Assembly: GCA_030037105.1 (NCBI GenBank)
Contig: JASHRY010000238.1
Span: 1 to 16,145, forward strand
Reading direction: 5' to 3'
DNA: 16,145 nucleotides
DNA from: Xanthobacteraceae bacterium
GTDB lineage: Bacteria; Pseudomonadota; Alphaproteobacteria; Rhizobiales; Xanthobacteraceae
The notes beneath the pieces were generated by a model that was not told where the DNA came from, ran no database searches, and worked only from the letters and a program-made list of their open reading frames with translations. The translations under genes and the position numbers were made by a program. This document shows, in pieces, positions 9,178 through 15,740 of this stretch. Position 1 is the first letter of the stretch, and the number at the start of each line of letters is the position of its first letter.

Positions 9178-9472
9178 GGTCTGTAATCAAAAAGGTTCCA
9201 GCGCGCCGTCGCGAACATCTGCGCCCGAAGCTGCGGTCTCCGCAGCGCGATCTCGCCGCCTCGATCAGCGCCCGTAGGCCGCGCATTGCACAGCCGACCC
9301 GCTTCGGTCTCCTACGGCGCGTTCAATGTTTCTTCCACGTGCCGCGCACCGCGCCGTCTAGACGGTTTTTCAGCACACCGCCAAGTTCAAATTTCCGGCA
9401 AGCAAGGGCTGACGCGGGCGCCTTCCCTGGGCGGGGATCGGAATATTCGAGCGCCCATAATGAGCGTCGGTT
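9178..9472. other. Non-coding gap with several inverted repeats
   Basis: I see no credible gene in this GC-rich part of the gap. It holds a perfect 7-bp hairpin GCTGCGG/CCGCAGC with a 3-base loop (9230-9246), a second long pairing GCGCCCGTAGG (9268-9278) with CCTACGGCGC (9311-9320) with one bulged base, and a 12-base palindrome followed by T5 (9354-9370). The small plus-strand frame at 9286-9510 has no protein-like pattern and runs into the deacetylase gene antisense. The clustering of hairpins could reflect a structured RNA on the plus strand or decayed repeat material. Confidence 0.5.
9354..9370 (+). terminator. Terminator-like palindrome followed by T5
   Basis: CCGTCTAGACGG (9354-9365) is a perfect 12-base palindrome, followed directly by TTTTT (9366-9370) on the plus strand. 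A hairpin would have only a 4-bp stem with a 4-base CTAG loop, which is weak. Both flanking genes are on the minus strand, so it terminates neither of them. It would make sense only for an unrecognised plus-strand transcript. Confidence 0.25.
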
Positions 9473-10360
9473 TTACGTGTTGGTTCGCTGAGAGAGATAC
9501 CACTCGGTGAGCTGACTGCCGTTCACGAAGATCGTATCGTTCCGCTCGCACAATTGATCGATTATCTCGGTAAGAAAATTGATCCGATGAGCTACGCCAG
9601 ATAGATGCGGATGCAGCGGTATCGTGAGGACGCGTGGTTGGCCGGTTTCGCGCGTTTCCCGTTCGAATGTCTTGATCGCCTGATCGAGACGCAGCTTCAT
9701 TTCCGGCGATGAATGCTTCTCGATAGCGTAAATCACACTGTCGTTGAGATCCAGTCCGTAGGGAATCGAAATCATGTCGCCGTGTTTAGTCGTCAGTCGC
9801 GTGGGAATATCGTCAATCACCCACTGCGCGACGTATTCAATGCCGGCAGCCCGCAAGTAATCGAGCGTATCGAATGTTTCAGACCAGCCGGGACTCATCC
9901 AGCCGCGAGTCCTCTTACCGGTATAAGCGTCGAGTTTATCGACGGCAGCTTGAATCAAACTGGCTTCGTCGCTCTCGGCCCCCAACCCGCGTTGGTTGAC
10001 GCCGTGACCGATAAACTCCCAGCCCGCGGCGCGGACCGCGGCAGCAAGACTGGGATAGACATCAATCACACTAATATTGATGCTGGCGCTGACCGGTATA
10101 TTGCGTTCACCAAACAGCTTGAGCAGTCGCGGCATGCCGCACCGGTTGCCATATTCCGACCAACAGAAATTGGGGAGGTCGGGAACCTGATATCGCCCAT
10201 GCGGCGGAATGACGATCGTCCGCGGGGTTAGCTCGTCGTATGGCCAGTATTCAATGTTTACGATGACGTGGACGATTAATGTCTTGCCGGCGAGAGGTGC
10301 CAATTTCTCGTGTTCCGTCGACATTTTGAACGGGGCGCGGGGATTGGATGCGATGGCCAT
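9473..10360 (-). CDS. PuuE/allantoinase-like polysaccharide-deacetylase-family hydrolase
   Basis: About 295 residues with the NodB fold, resembling the cofactor-independent allantoinase PuuE more than chitin or peptidoglycan deacetylases. Shared patterns: SEYGNRCGMPRLLKLF (68-83; PuuE has a YEYGSRxGxxRLLKLF type), GHGVNQRGL (118-126) in the SHG position, IPYGLDLND (199-207), and LTIPLHPHLSGVAHRINFL (245-263). The metal-binding Asp-Asp of true deacetylases is absent (VNIEYW at 34-39). Members hydrolyse cyclic ureides or imides. ATG 10360 is preferred because AAGGAG (10375-10370) lies 9 bases upstream; a TTG at 10387 would extend it by 9 residues and overlap the previous stop. It lies 24 bases downstream of the amidohydrolase gene and is surely cotranscribed. 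No signal peptide, so cytosolic. Exact substrate unknown; allantoin is possible. Confidence 0.85.
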   Translation of the reverse strand: MAIASNPRAPFKMSTEHEKLAPLAGKTLIVHVIVNIEYWPYDELTPRTIVIPPHGRYQVPDLPNFCWSEYGNRCGMPRLLKLFGERNIPVSASINISVIDVYPSLAAAVRAAGWEFIGHGVNQRGLGAESDEASLIQAAVDKLDAYTGKRTRGWMSPGWSETFDTLDYLRAAGIEYVAQWVIDDIPTRLTTKHGDMISIPYGLDLNDSVIYAIEKHSSPEMKLRLDQAIKTFERETRETGQPRVLTIPLHPHLSGVAHRINFLTEIIDQLCERNDTIFVNGSQLTEWYLSQRTNT

Positions 10361-10383
10361 GAACGAAAGCTCCTTCAGGGGCC

Positions 10384-11916
10384 TCAAAGCGATTTGTTAG
10401 GAAGTTGCGAGGCGGTGATGCTTCCGTAGTGTCTGCACAAGTCGTCATGCAGGCGTAACGCCAGTTCGCGAGCTGCAGGATCCTTGGGCCGCCGCGCCAT
10501 GCGCGCTGTCGAAACGGCGGCTTGCTCGATGTCGTCGAGATCGAGCCCCGATAACCGACCATCACGATAAAGGATTCGCCCATCGACCATGGTCAGCCGC
10601 ACATCGCTTCCCTGCGCACGTGCGAGCAGCGCTTCCAGTAACGGCATGTCCGGATCGAGATAGGGCAAACAAGTCCGTCGCAACGAAATGGCGAGGAGAT
10701 CCGCCCGTTTGCCAATCTCGAGACTGCCTACCTCCGGTGCGAATTGCGCCGCGATCGCACCGTTGACTGTCGCCATCGCAAGCAGTTGATCGACCGTCGG
10801 GGCGGGCGGCCCATTCCAGTCAGGTTCCCGCCCTAGGTTTCCGGCCAGCCGCAATTCCTGCAGCAGATCTTCATTATCGTCCATGGATACATTATCGGTC
10901 CCGATCGCCAAACGCACGCCGTGCTTCAAATATCGCGCAGTCGGCGCGATGCCATTGCGCATCCGAATATTGCACCCGGGATTGCGGACGATGGTTGCGC
11001 CGGTCCGCGCAATGATCTCCATGTCAGCGTCGTTGACCCAAACACCATGGGCAATGACCGTTCGGGAGGTCATGGCTCCGAGTTTTTCCAGGTGCGCGAA
11101 TACGCCTTCCGGGAATAACTCGGCTGCAGCGGTCCGCTGTGCCGGCGATTCGAGCGCGTGCAGATGAAGCCCCAGTCCCTTCGTTGCGGCGTCCCGAGCG
11201 AGCGCCGACCACAAATCATCGGAAACCCATTGTGGACCGGCGGGGCCGTAACACAACCTGATCCGCGGATGCCGGCCGAAATCCACCAACAGCCGCTCCA
11301 TCAGCGAAATTGTACCGGCGGCGTCTCCTGCGTAGGCCCGAGATCCCGGGCGCAACAGCCAGTCCTTGAGGTCACGGGGTAACCCACTCATGAAACAAGC
11401 TTCATGTGGCGGATAAACAACGGCGCCCCGATCCATGGCGCCGATGCACATCGTGGCGCGAATCCCCACTTCGTCGTAGGCCTTGAGTTGGGCCCGCACC
11501 TCCGACTCATAGTCGCCCGTTCCATAACTGTAATTCGCGTGGACCGTGGCGGTGACGCCTTGCATGAGCATTCGCGCCGCCGCGAGGCGCGTGATGGCGT
11601 ATGGGTCGAGGATACCGCGTCCACGTCGGCTTGCGATCCAAGTTTCGAGGAAATCGTCGTGGTAGCCAAGCTGAAGCTGACTTAGACCGCGGCCATGCTG
11701 GTGCGCGTTTATGAGGCCGGGCATGATCAAGCAGTCGGGAAGTTCTATCTGCTCGGCGGACGGCCAATGCCGACGCAGTACGTCGGGCTCGGCAATTTCC
11801 GCCACGCATCCAGCCTGCACCGCAATACCCTGTCCGGACCGGAGTGCAGCGGAACTTGGCCCAACCAATAACTGTGCCGGAAAAAGGATAAACGCGTCCT
11901 TCACGGGCCGGCTCAC
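10384..11916 (-). CDS. Metal-dependent amidohydrolase, ATZ/TRZ-like (deaminase/hydrolase)
   Basis: About 510 residues of the amidohydrolase superfamily, cytosolic. All expected metal and catalytic residues of the mononuclear ATZ/TRZ-type subgroup are visible: NAHQH (His72, His74), HLHALES (His253, Glu256), VIAHGVW (His290) and IGTDN (Asp341). The flanking small beta-domain appears as LPDCLIMPGLINAH and, near the C-terminus, GSLEIGKRADLLAI and TMVDGRILYRDG. Relatives deaminate or dechlorinate triazines, guanine, cytosine, S-adenosylhomocysteine or creatinine-like rings, so a nitrogen heterocycle is the likely substrate; which one cannot be read here. Start is GTG 11916, without a good ribosome site; GTG 11904 is an alternative. 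An in-frame stop at 11946-11944 limits extension. First gene of a two-gene operon with the PuuE-like enzyme, divergent from the TetR gene. Confidence 0.88.
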   Translation of the reverse strand: MSRPVKDAFILFPAQLLVGPSSAALRSGQGIAVQAGCVAEIAEPDVLRRHWPSAEQIELPDCLIMPGLINAHQHGRGLSQLQLGYHDDFLETWIASRRGRGILDPYAITRLAAARMLMQGVTATVHANYSYGTGDYESEVRAQLKAYDEVGIRATMCIGAMDRGAVVYPPHEACFMSGLPRDLKDWLLRPGSRAYAGDAAGTISLMERLLVDFGRHPRIRLCYGPAGPQWVSDDLWSALARDAATKGLGLHLHALESPAQRTAAAELFPEGVFAHLEKLGAMTSRTVIAHGVWVNDADMEIIARTGATIVRNPGCNIRMRNGIAPTARYLKHGVRLAIGTDNVSMDDNEDLLQELRLAGNLGREPDWNGPPAPTVDQLLAMATVNGAIAAQFAPEVGSLEIGKRADLLAISLRRTCLPYLDPDMPLLEALLARAQGSDVRLTMVDGRILYRDGRLSGLDLDDIEQAAVSTARMARRPKDPAARELALRLHDDLCRHYGSITASQLPNKSL

Positions 11917-11924
11917 TTCAATAT

Positions 11925-11940
11925 CAATCCGATCGGAATG
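11925..11940. promoter_or_regulatory. Near-perfect palindrome, possible TetR operator
   Basis: CAATCCGATCGGAATG is palindromic except for one central-flank pair (27 and 38 of the 119xx positions); its core TCCGATCGGA is perfect. It sits 9-24 bases upstream of the amidohydrolase start, where a bound repressor would block transcription. The divergent TetR gene makes it a natural candidate site. No binding data; inference. Confidence 0.4.
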
Positions 11941-11942
11941 CG

Positions 11943-11957
11943 GTTACGAAGTGTAAC
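11943..11957. promoter_or_regulatory. Inverted repeat GTTAC-N5-GTAAC, possible operator
   Basis: GTTAC (11943-11947) and GTAAC (11953-11957) form perfect 5-base arms around GAAGT, giving a 15-base element typical in size for a dimeric HTH regulator. It abuts the preceding palindrome, so the first 41 bases upstream of the amidohydrolase gene hold two dyads. Either could be the site of the adjacent TetR regulator. Confidence 0.4.
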
Positions 11958-12070
11958 TCTTGTCGGCGGCAAACATTGCGAATGGGTCGGTATTTCACCT
12001 CGGTAGCGGACGACGTGGTGAGAGGTGCCGTATGCCGGCCCGCGAAACGATCCATGTGGGCATGACGGCT

Positions 12071-12101
12071 TTCGATACTCCCAATCGGAGGGAGAATCGA
12101 A
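12071..12101. repeat. Strong 12-bp inverted repeat with 7-base loop
   Basis: TTCGATACTCCC (12071-12082) pairs with GGGAGAATCGAA (12090-12101) with a single A/A mismatch, around the loop AATCGGA. This is the longest dyad in the window and far beyond chance expectation for one gap. There is no T tract on either strand, so a terminator is unlikely. It could be a regulator site, a leader structure for the amidohydrolase transcript (155-185 bases upstream of its start), or a small dispersed palindromic element. Confidence 0.6.
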
Positions 12102-12222
12102 TACGCTATGAAATTGTTGAATAAGCATGCCAAACTTCCCTCCGTTCGCTTGCGGCCCCATCGGTCAACAGGCAAGCTCGCCCTCCCCAGGGCCCAGGCC
12201 ACGGAGGCTGACGTGATCCGCA

Positions 12223-12253
12223 TACAATACAGTAAAGCATTACTTATGTGAAG
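12223..12253 (+). promoter_or_regulatory. Putative TetR-gene promoter -10 and downstream operator-like dyad
   Basis: TACAAT (12223-12228) matches 5 of 6 consensus -10 bases; no good -35 is seen at the usual distance. CTTATGTGAAG (12243-12253) is an imperfect dyad (CTTA/GAAG) that would lie just after the transcription start, a position fitting self-repression. It resembles the perfect dyad at 9167-9177. Confidence 0.3.
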
Positions 12254-12321
12254 ACAACTGATGCGCCTTGGGAGGCGCCTTCACGAAAGCGCGTTCTGAT
12301 GGCAGCAGCTTGGAGATCGGT

Positions 12322-13041
12322 ATGATCAGGAAACCTACCGCGCGAAGACCGCTCAGTCGCGCCCGCAAGCGCGATTCGGAACGAACGAAACGTGCAATCC
12401 TGGCCAGCGCATTAAAGGAATTTTCGCAGCATGGCTACTCGGGAGCACGAATTGAACGAATCGCGAAGACGGCAAGATGCAACATTCGCATGCTGTACCA
12501 TTATTTCGGTAACAAAGAGGATATTTATGTCGCCGTACTGGAGCGCGCATATGACGACATCCGAGCGCGCGAAAATGAAATCAACCTGAAACGCGAGAAG
12601 CCGCTTGAAGGAATTCTAAAGTTGATGCGCTTCACGTTCGAATACTTCGCGAGCAATCCTCAATTTGAGGGCTTATTGCGCAGCGAAAACATGATGCAAG
12701 GCAGATTCGTCCTTCGCTCGAAGCGGGTGAATCAGACGGCCAGGCCGCTGCGTGACGGCATTGCCGATCTGCTACGTCGCGGGCGGGCAAGTGGCGTTCT
12801 TCGGCCCGATCTGGATCCGGTTCAGATTTATGTCACAATTGCCGCGCTCAGCCGCTTCCATCTTGCCAATGCTTATTCACTGTCGGCACTCCTCGAAACC
12901 GATTTGACTCGCGTTGACTGGCGAAAGAAGCGGCTGGCGCATGCGTGTGCACTGCTACAGTCGTATGTGACGATGCCGCAAAGTATGCGCGAAAAGCCTA
13001 TTGCAGGCTCCAGCGATGGCGTTCGATTGACGCCCGCCTAA
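12322..13041 (+). CDS. TetR/AcrR-family transcriptional regulator
   Basis: About 239 residues. The N-terminal TetR HTH domain is clear: RDSERTKRAILASALKEFSQHGYSGARIERIAKTARCNIRMLYHYFGNKEDIYVAVLERAY (about residues 17-76), ending in the family's YHYFGNKE recognition-helix region. The C-terminal ligand domain contains FASNPQFEGLLRSENMMQGR and DPVQIYVTIAALSRFHLANAYSLSALL, a pattern shared with many alphaproteobacterial regulators of catabolic operons. ATG 12322 is chosen because GGAG (12312-12315) lies 6 bases upstream; a TTG at 12268 would add 18 residues of no family similarity. It is divergent from the amidohydrolase operon and upstream of the M20/PLP-enzyme genes on its own strand, so it is well placed to repress both directions. 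The inducer is probably the pathway substrate or an intermediate. Confidence 0.92.
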   Translation: MIRKPTARRPLSRARKRDSERTKRAILASALKEFSQHGYSGARIERIAKTARCNIRMLYHYFGNKEDIYVAVLERAYDDIRARENEINLKREKPLEGILKLMRFTFEYFASNPQFEGLLRSENMMQGRFVLRSKRVNQTARPLRDGIADLLRRGRASGVLRPDLDPVQIYVTIAALSRFHLANAYSLSALLETDLTRVDWRKKRLAHACALLQSYVTMPQSMREKPIAGSSDGVRLTPA

Positions 13042-13166
13042 GCTATACTTCAGCGTGGCTAACGCCATCTGCCGATCCGCCCGGCGACATAAAGTCTTTT
13101 GCGTTCCGCGGACCCCAAAGGCAACCGGACCTTGACTGACGCAACCGTCTTCAGCAATTTCATGTA

Positions 13167-14465
13167 ATGGACGTTCCGCTGCCATTGGAAACAGACATTG
13201 CCGCCGGTATTGCCATTGCGAGACGGCTCTTCGACCTAATCGGAAAATCCTCGTTCGACGGGACGGGCTTCACCCGAGCCGCCTATGGCGAGGGCGAGCA
13301 AATGGCCCACGACGTGGTGACCGCAGCGGCTCGTGATTTGGATCTCCGCATTGAGGTCGACGCGGCTCTCAATCTTTCGATAACGCTTGCCGGCACGAAC
13401 GCCGCGAGCGATCCGCTGATCTTCGGCTCACACCTTGATGCGGTTCCGCAAGGCGGCAATTTCGATGGACTTGCTGGCGTTCTTGCCGGCCTCGCTTGCG
13501 TCGCCGCTTGGCGACACAGCGGCCGCCAACCACCTCGCGATGTGGCGGTGCTGGCAATCCGTGCAGAAGAAAGCGCCTGGTTCGGTGCGCAGCACATTGG
13601 CAGCCGTGCCATCCTCGGAACGCTTCCCATTGAAACGCTCGATCGCGCCCACCGCGCCGACACCGGACGTCGGCTCGCGGACCACATGCGCGAGGCAGGG
13701 GTCGATATTGAGCGTCTCCGGCGTGGGCAGCCCCTACATGATCCTCGCCGCATCCGGGGCTATGTCGAATTGCACATCGAGCAAGGACCGATTCTACTTC
13801 AGCGCAACCTTCCACTTGGGATCGTCTCAGGTATTCGGGGCAACCGGCGCTGCCGGCGCGCCGTTTGTCGAGGGGCCCACGGTCATTCCGGAACGGTTCC
13901 GCGCGACCTTCGCAAGGATGCCGTTTTTGCAGCCTCGGAACTTGTAACAAAAATGGACGAGCTTTGGCGCGTGATCGACGAGGTCGAAAAAGGTGATCTC
14001 GTCTTGACGTTCGGCCAGTTTGCCACCGATGCCGCCACTCATTCGGTTACGACCGTTCCCGGCCTCGTCACCTTCTCCTTCGATGCCCGCAGCCACTCCC
14101 TTGAGATCTTAAAACGCGTCGAGGCCGAGCTGTTAGCGAACGCCTCCGCCATAGCGGCGCGACGCGGCACAACCTTTTCGTTTGATCCATTCACCGGCGA
14201 CGATCCGGTGGCTATGGATCCGGGCTTTCATGCATTGCTGCTGCAAGGCGCCACTTGCCTTGGCATCCCTTCCATGTCCATTGCGAGCGGAGCCGGCCAC
14301 GATGCCGGTGATTTTGCCGCGGCCGGCGTCCCGTCGGCAATGATCTTCGTGCGTAACGACAAGGGAAGCCACAATCCAGACGAGTCGATGGATATAACCG
14401 ATTTCGCGGAAGGCGTTCGGCTCATGAACTGGTTTGTAGCCAATCTCGACAAGGAACGGCCGTGA
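13167..14465 (+). CDS. M20-family amidohydrolase (N-carbamoyl-L-amino-acid hydrolase / allantoate amidohydrolase type)
   Basis: About 432 residues of the HyuC/AllC/beta-ureidopropionase branch of M20 metalloenzymes, cytosolic. All two-metal ligands are present: GSHLDAVPQGGNFDG (His89, Asp100), RAEESAWF (Glu134-Glu135), YVELHIEQGP (His203) and GSHNPDESM (His402). The dimerisation-domain patterns GIVSGIRGN and HGHSGTVPRDLRKDA, and GAGHDAGDFA, are also typical. Members cleave N-carbamoyl or ureido groups, giving the amino acid plus CO2 and ammonia. The ATG at 13167 has no visible ribosome site, but the N-terminus aligns in length with the family. It lies 125 bases after the TetR gene and overlaps the next gene by GTGA. 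Exact substrate unresolved: carbamoyl-amino acid, ureidopropionate or allantoate are all possible. The frame is intact. Confidence 0.9.
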   Translation: MDVPLPLETDIAAGIAIARRLFDLIGKSSFDGTGFTRAAYGEGEQMAHDVVTAAARDLDLRIEVDAALNLSITLAGTNAASDPLIFGSHLDAVPQGGNFDGLAGVLAGLACVAAWRHSGRQPPRDVAVLAIRAEESAWFGAQHIGSRAILGTLPIETLDRAHRADTGRRLADHMREAGVDIERLRRGQPLHDPRRIRGYVELHIEQGPILLQRNLPLGIVSGIRGNRRCRRAVCRGAHGHSGTVPRDLRKDAVFAASELVTKMDELWRVIDEVEKGDLVLTFGQFATDAATHSVTTVPGLVTFSFDARSHSLEILKRVEAELLANASAIAARRGTTFSFDPFTGDDPVAMDPGFHALLLQGATCLGIPSMSIASGAGHDAGDFAAAGVPSAMIFVRNDKGSHNPDESMDITDFAEGVRLMNWFVANLDKERP

Positions 14466-15604
14466 CGCTCCTTGGCCCGCTTGCCTATCCGGTCGGCCGC
14501 CCAGGATCCCGCTTTGAGATCAATACACCAGCACTCGTGCTCGATCTCGAGGCGCTTGAACGGAACATCGACCGCATGGCGGGAGCGATGAAAGCTTTCG
14601 GTCGGAATCTCAGGCCCCACGCCAAATCGCACAAGTCCACCAGAATTGCCCGAATGCAGATCGAGGCCGGCGCGCTTGGCGTCTGCTGCGCAACGCTCGA
14701 TGAGGCCGAGGTCATGGCGGCGACTGGTCTCACCGGAATCATGATCACATCGCCAATAACGACGCACACGAAATTACGTCGCCTGATGGAGCTGGTTGCT
14801 CGCGCTCCCGATACGATGATCGTCGCCGACAACGCCGATAATGTTGCGGCACTTTCGCTAGCGGCGAAAACCGCCGGCGTCACGCTCGCCGTTCTCGTGG
14901 ATATTGAACTCGGCTTCGGCCGGACCGGAGTAACGACGATCGAGGGAGTGGCAGCTCTGACACGCCAAGTGATAGCAGCAAGGAATCTGAAATTTGCGGG
15001 CCTTCAGGCATATGGCGGCCATTTGCAGCACCTGTCCGAATATGGGACCCGCCTCAGGAAGACCCGGGAGGCAAATGATTTCGTTTCCGGCGCGGTGGAA
15101 CGTCTTCATGCAAACGGTATCGCGGTGCCGTTGATCTCAGGCGGTGGTACCGGCACGCACGCGATCGACGGGCGGGCGGGTCCATTCACCGAAATCCAGG
15201 CCGGCTCATATGTACTTATGGATGCCGAATACAATGCGATCGCCTACGACGAAGCTCACAAAACTTGGCCCTTCGAGGTTTCACTATTCGTTCAGACTGC
15301 GGTGATCAGCAACAACATCGCGGGGACGATCACCGTCGATGCCGGCACCAAGGCCTTGGCACTCAACGGCCCGAAACCGGTGGTCAACACGGCGTCATTA
15401 TTGGGCTCGACCTACGAATTTAGCGGGGACGAGCACGGCCGGATCACGCTCGCTGCCGGCAGCGAGCGGCCGAAGATTGGTGACCGCCTCGAACTTGTGG
15501 TCTCGCATTGCGATCCGACAGTCGCCCAGTACGATGCGTATCACTGTGTTCGAGGGGATATACTTGCCGACATCTGGCCGATAGATGCACGCGGGCGGAG
15601 ATGA
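14462..15604 (+). CDS. DSD1/alanine-racemase-fold PLP enzyme (D-threonine aldolase / D-serine dehydratase-like)
   Basis: About 380 residues with the fold-type III PLP barrel. The N-terminus INTPALVLDLEALERNIDRM leads to the PLP-lysine motif RPHAKSHKS (Lys55). SGGGTGTH is the phosphate-binding glycine loop, and the C-terminal VVSHCDPT (His349, Cys350) is the metal-binding pair of the D-threonine aldolase/D-serine dehydratase group. Members either split beta-hydroxy-D-amino acids to glycine plus an aldehyde (D-threonine, 3-hydroxy-D-aspartate) or dehydrate D-serine. GTG 14462 overlaps the M20 stop as GTGA, so the two proteins are translationally coupled and probably act consecutively. A role at the end of a ureide pathway, receiving the freed amino acid, is inferred. 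It may instead racemise or detoxify a D-amino acid. Aldolase versus dehydratase cannot be settled by eye. Confidence 0.88.
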   Translation: MTLLGPLAYPVGRPGSRFEINTPALVLDLEALERNIDRMAGAMKAFGRNLRPHAKSHKSTRIARMQIEAGALGVCCATLDEAEVMAATGLTGIMITSPITTHTKLRRLMELVARAPDTMIVADNADNVAALSLAAKTAGVTLAVLVDIELGFGRTGVTTIEGVAALTRQVIAARNLKFAGLQAYGGHLQHLSEYGTRLRKTREANDFVSGAVERLHANGIAVPLISGGGTGTHAIDGRAGPFTEIQAGSYVLMDAEYNAIAYDEAHKTWPFEVSLFVQTAVISNNIAGTITVDAGTKALALNGPKPVVNTASLLGSTYEFSGDEHGRITLAAGSERPKIGDRLELVVSHCDPTVAQYDAYHCVRGDILADIWPIDARGRR

Positions 15605-15716
15605 CAACAGACGCGTGAGCATCGATGCCGTCAACGTATGGGGACATCAGGGCATTTAACGCCGTGCGTATTGCGCTTAACGACAGTCATGGTTTCATGG
15701 CCGTCAACATTGCTTT

Positions 15717-15740
15717 GGGATGAACCCGAAGGGTAGTCCC
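15717..15740. terminator. Imperfect hairpin between convergent genes
   Basis: Nested dyads GGGA (15717-15720)/TCCC (15737-15740) and ACCC (15724-15727)/GGGT (15731-15734) close a GAA loop (TTC on the minus strand), with small internal bulges. It begins at the last base of the SDHAF4-like stop codon. It lies between the ends of two convergent genes, where a bidirectional terminator is expected, but neither strand has a proper U tract after it. Confidence 0.35.

Larger units (their letters stand above)
11958..12321. other. Divergent intergenic control region
   Basis: Together with the dyads at 11925-11957 this makes a 405-base gap between the amidohydrolase and TetR genes. I find no convincing gene. 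A minus-strand frame at 11924-12223 is open for 99 codons but shows no domain pattern and covers the palindromes. The stretch contains a long 12-bp inverted repeat (12071-12101), a TACAAT -10-like hexamer (12223-12228) and an operator-like CTTATGTGAAG (12243-12253). It presumably carries the promoters in both directions. Confidence 0.6.

Noticed and set aside
11924..12223. Minus-strand open frame of 99 codons in the divergent gap
   Set aside because: No recognisable domain, spans several palindromes and promoter-like sequence, and overlaps the control region of the amidohydrolase gene. More likely non-coding, though a short orphan protein is not fully excluded.
13369..13950. Minus-strand open frame of 193 codons inside the M20 gene
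   Set aside because: Low-complexity Arg/Cys-rich translation antisense to a gene with all metal ligands in place.
15627..15708. Nine-base direct repeat GCCGTCAAC (15627-15635 and 15700-15708) and palindrome GCATCGATGC (15619-15628)
   Set aside because: Short, unflanked by any mobile-element gene, and compatible with chance; not evidence of an insertion or attachment site.
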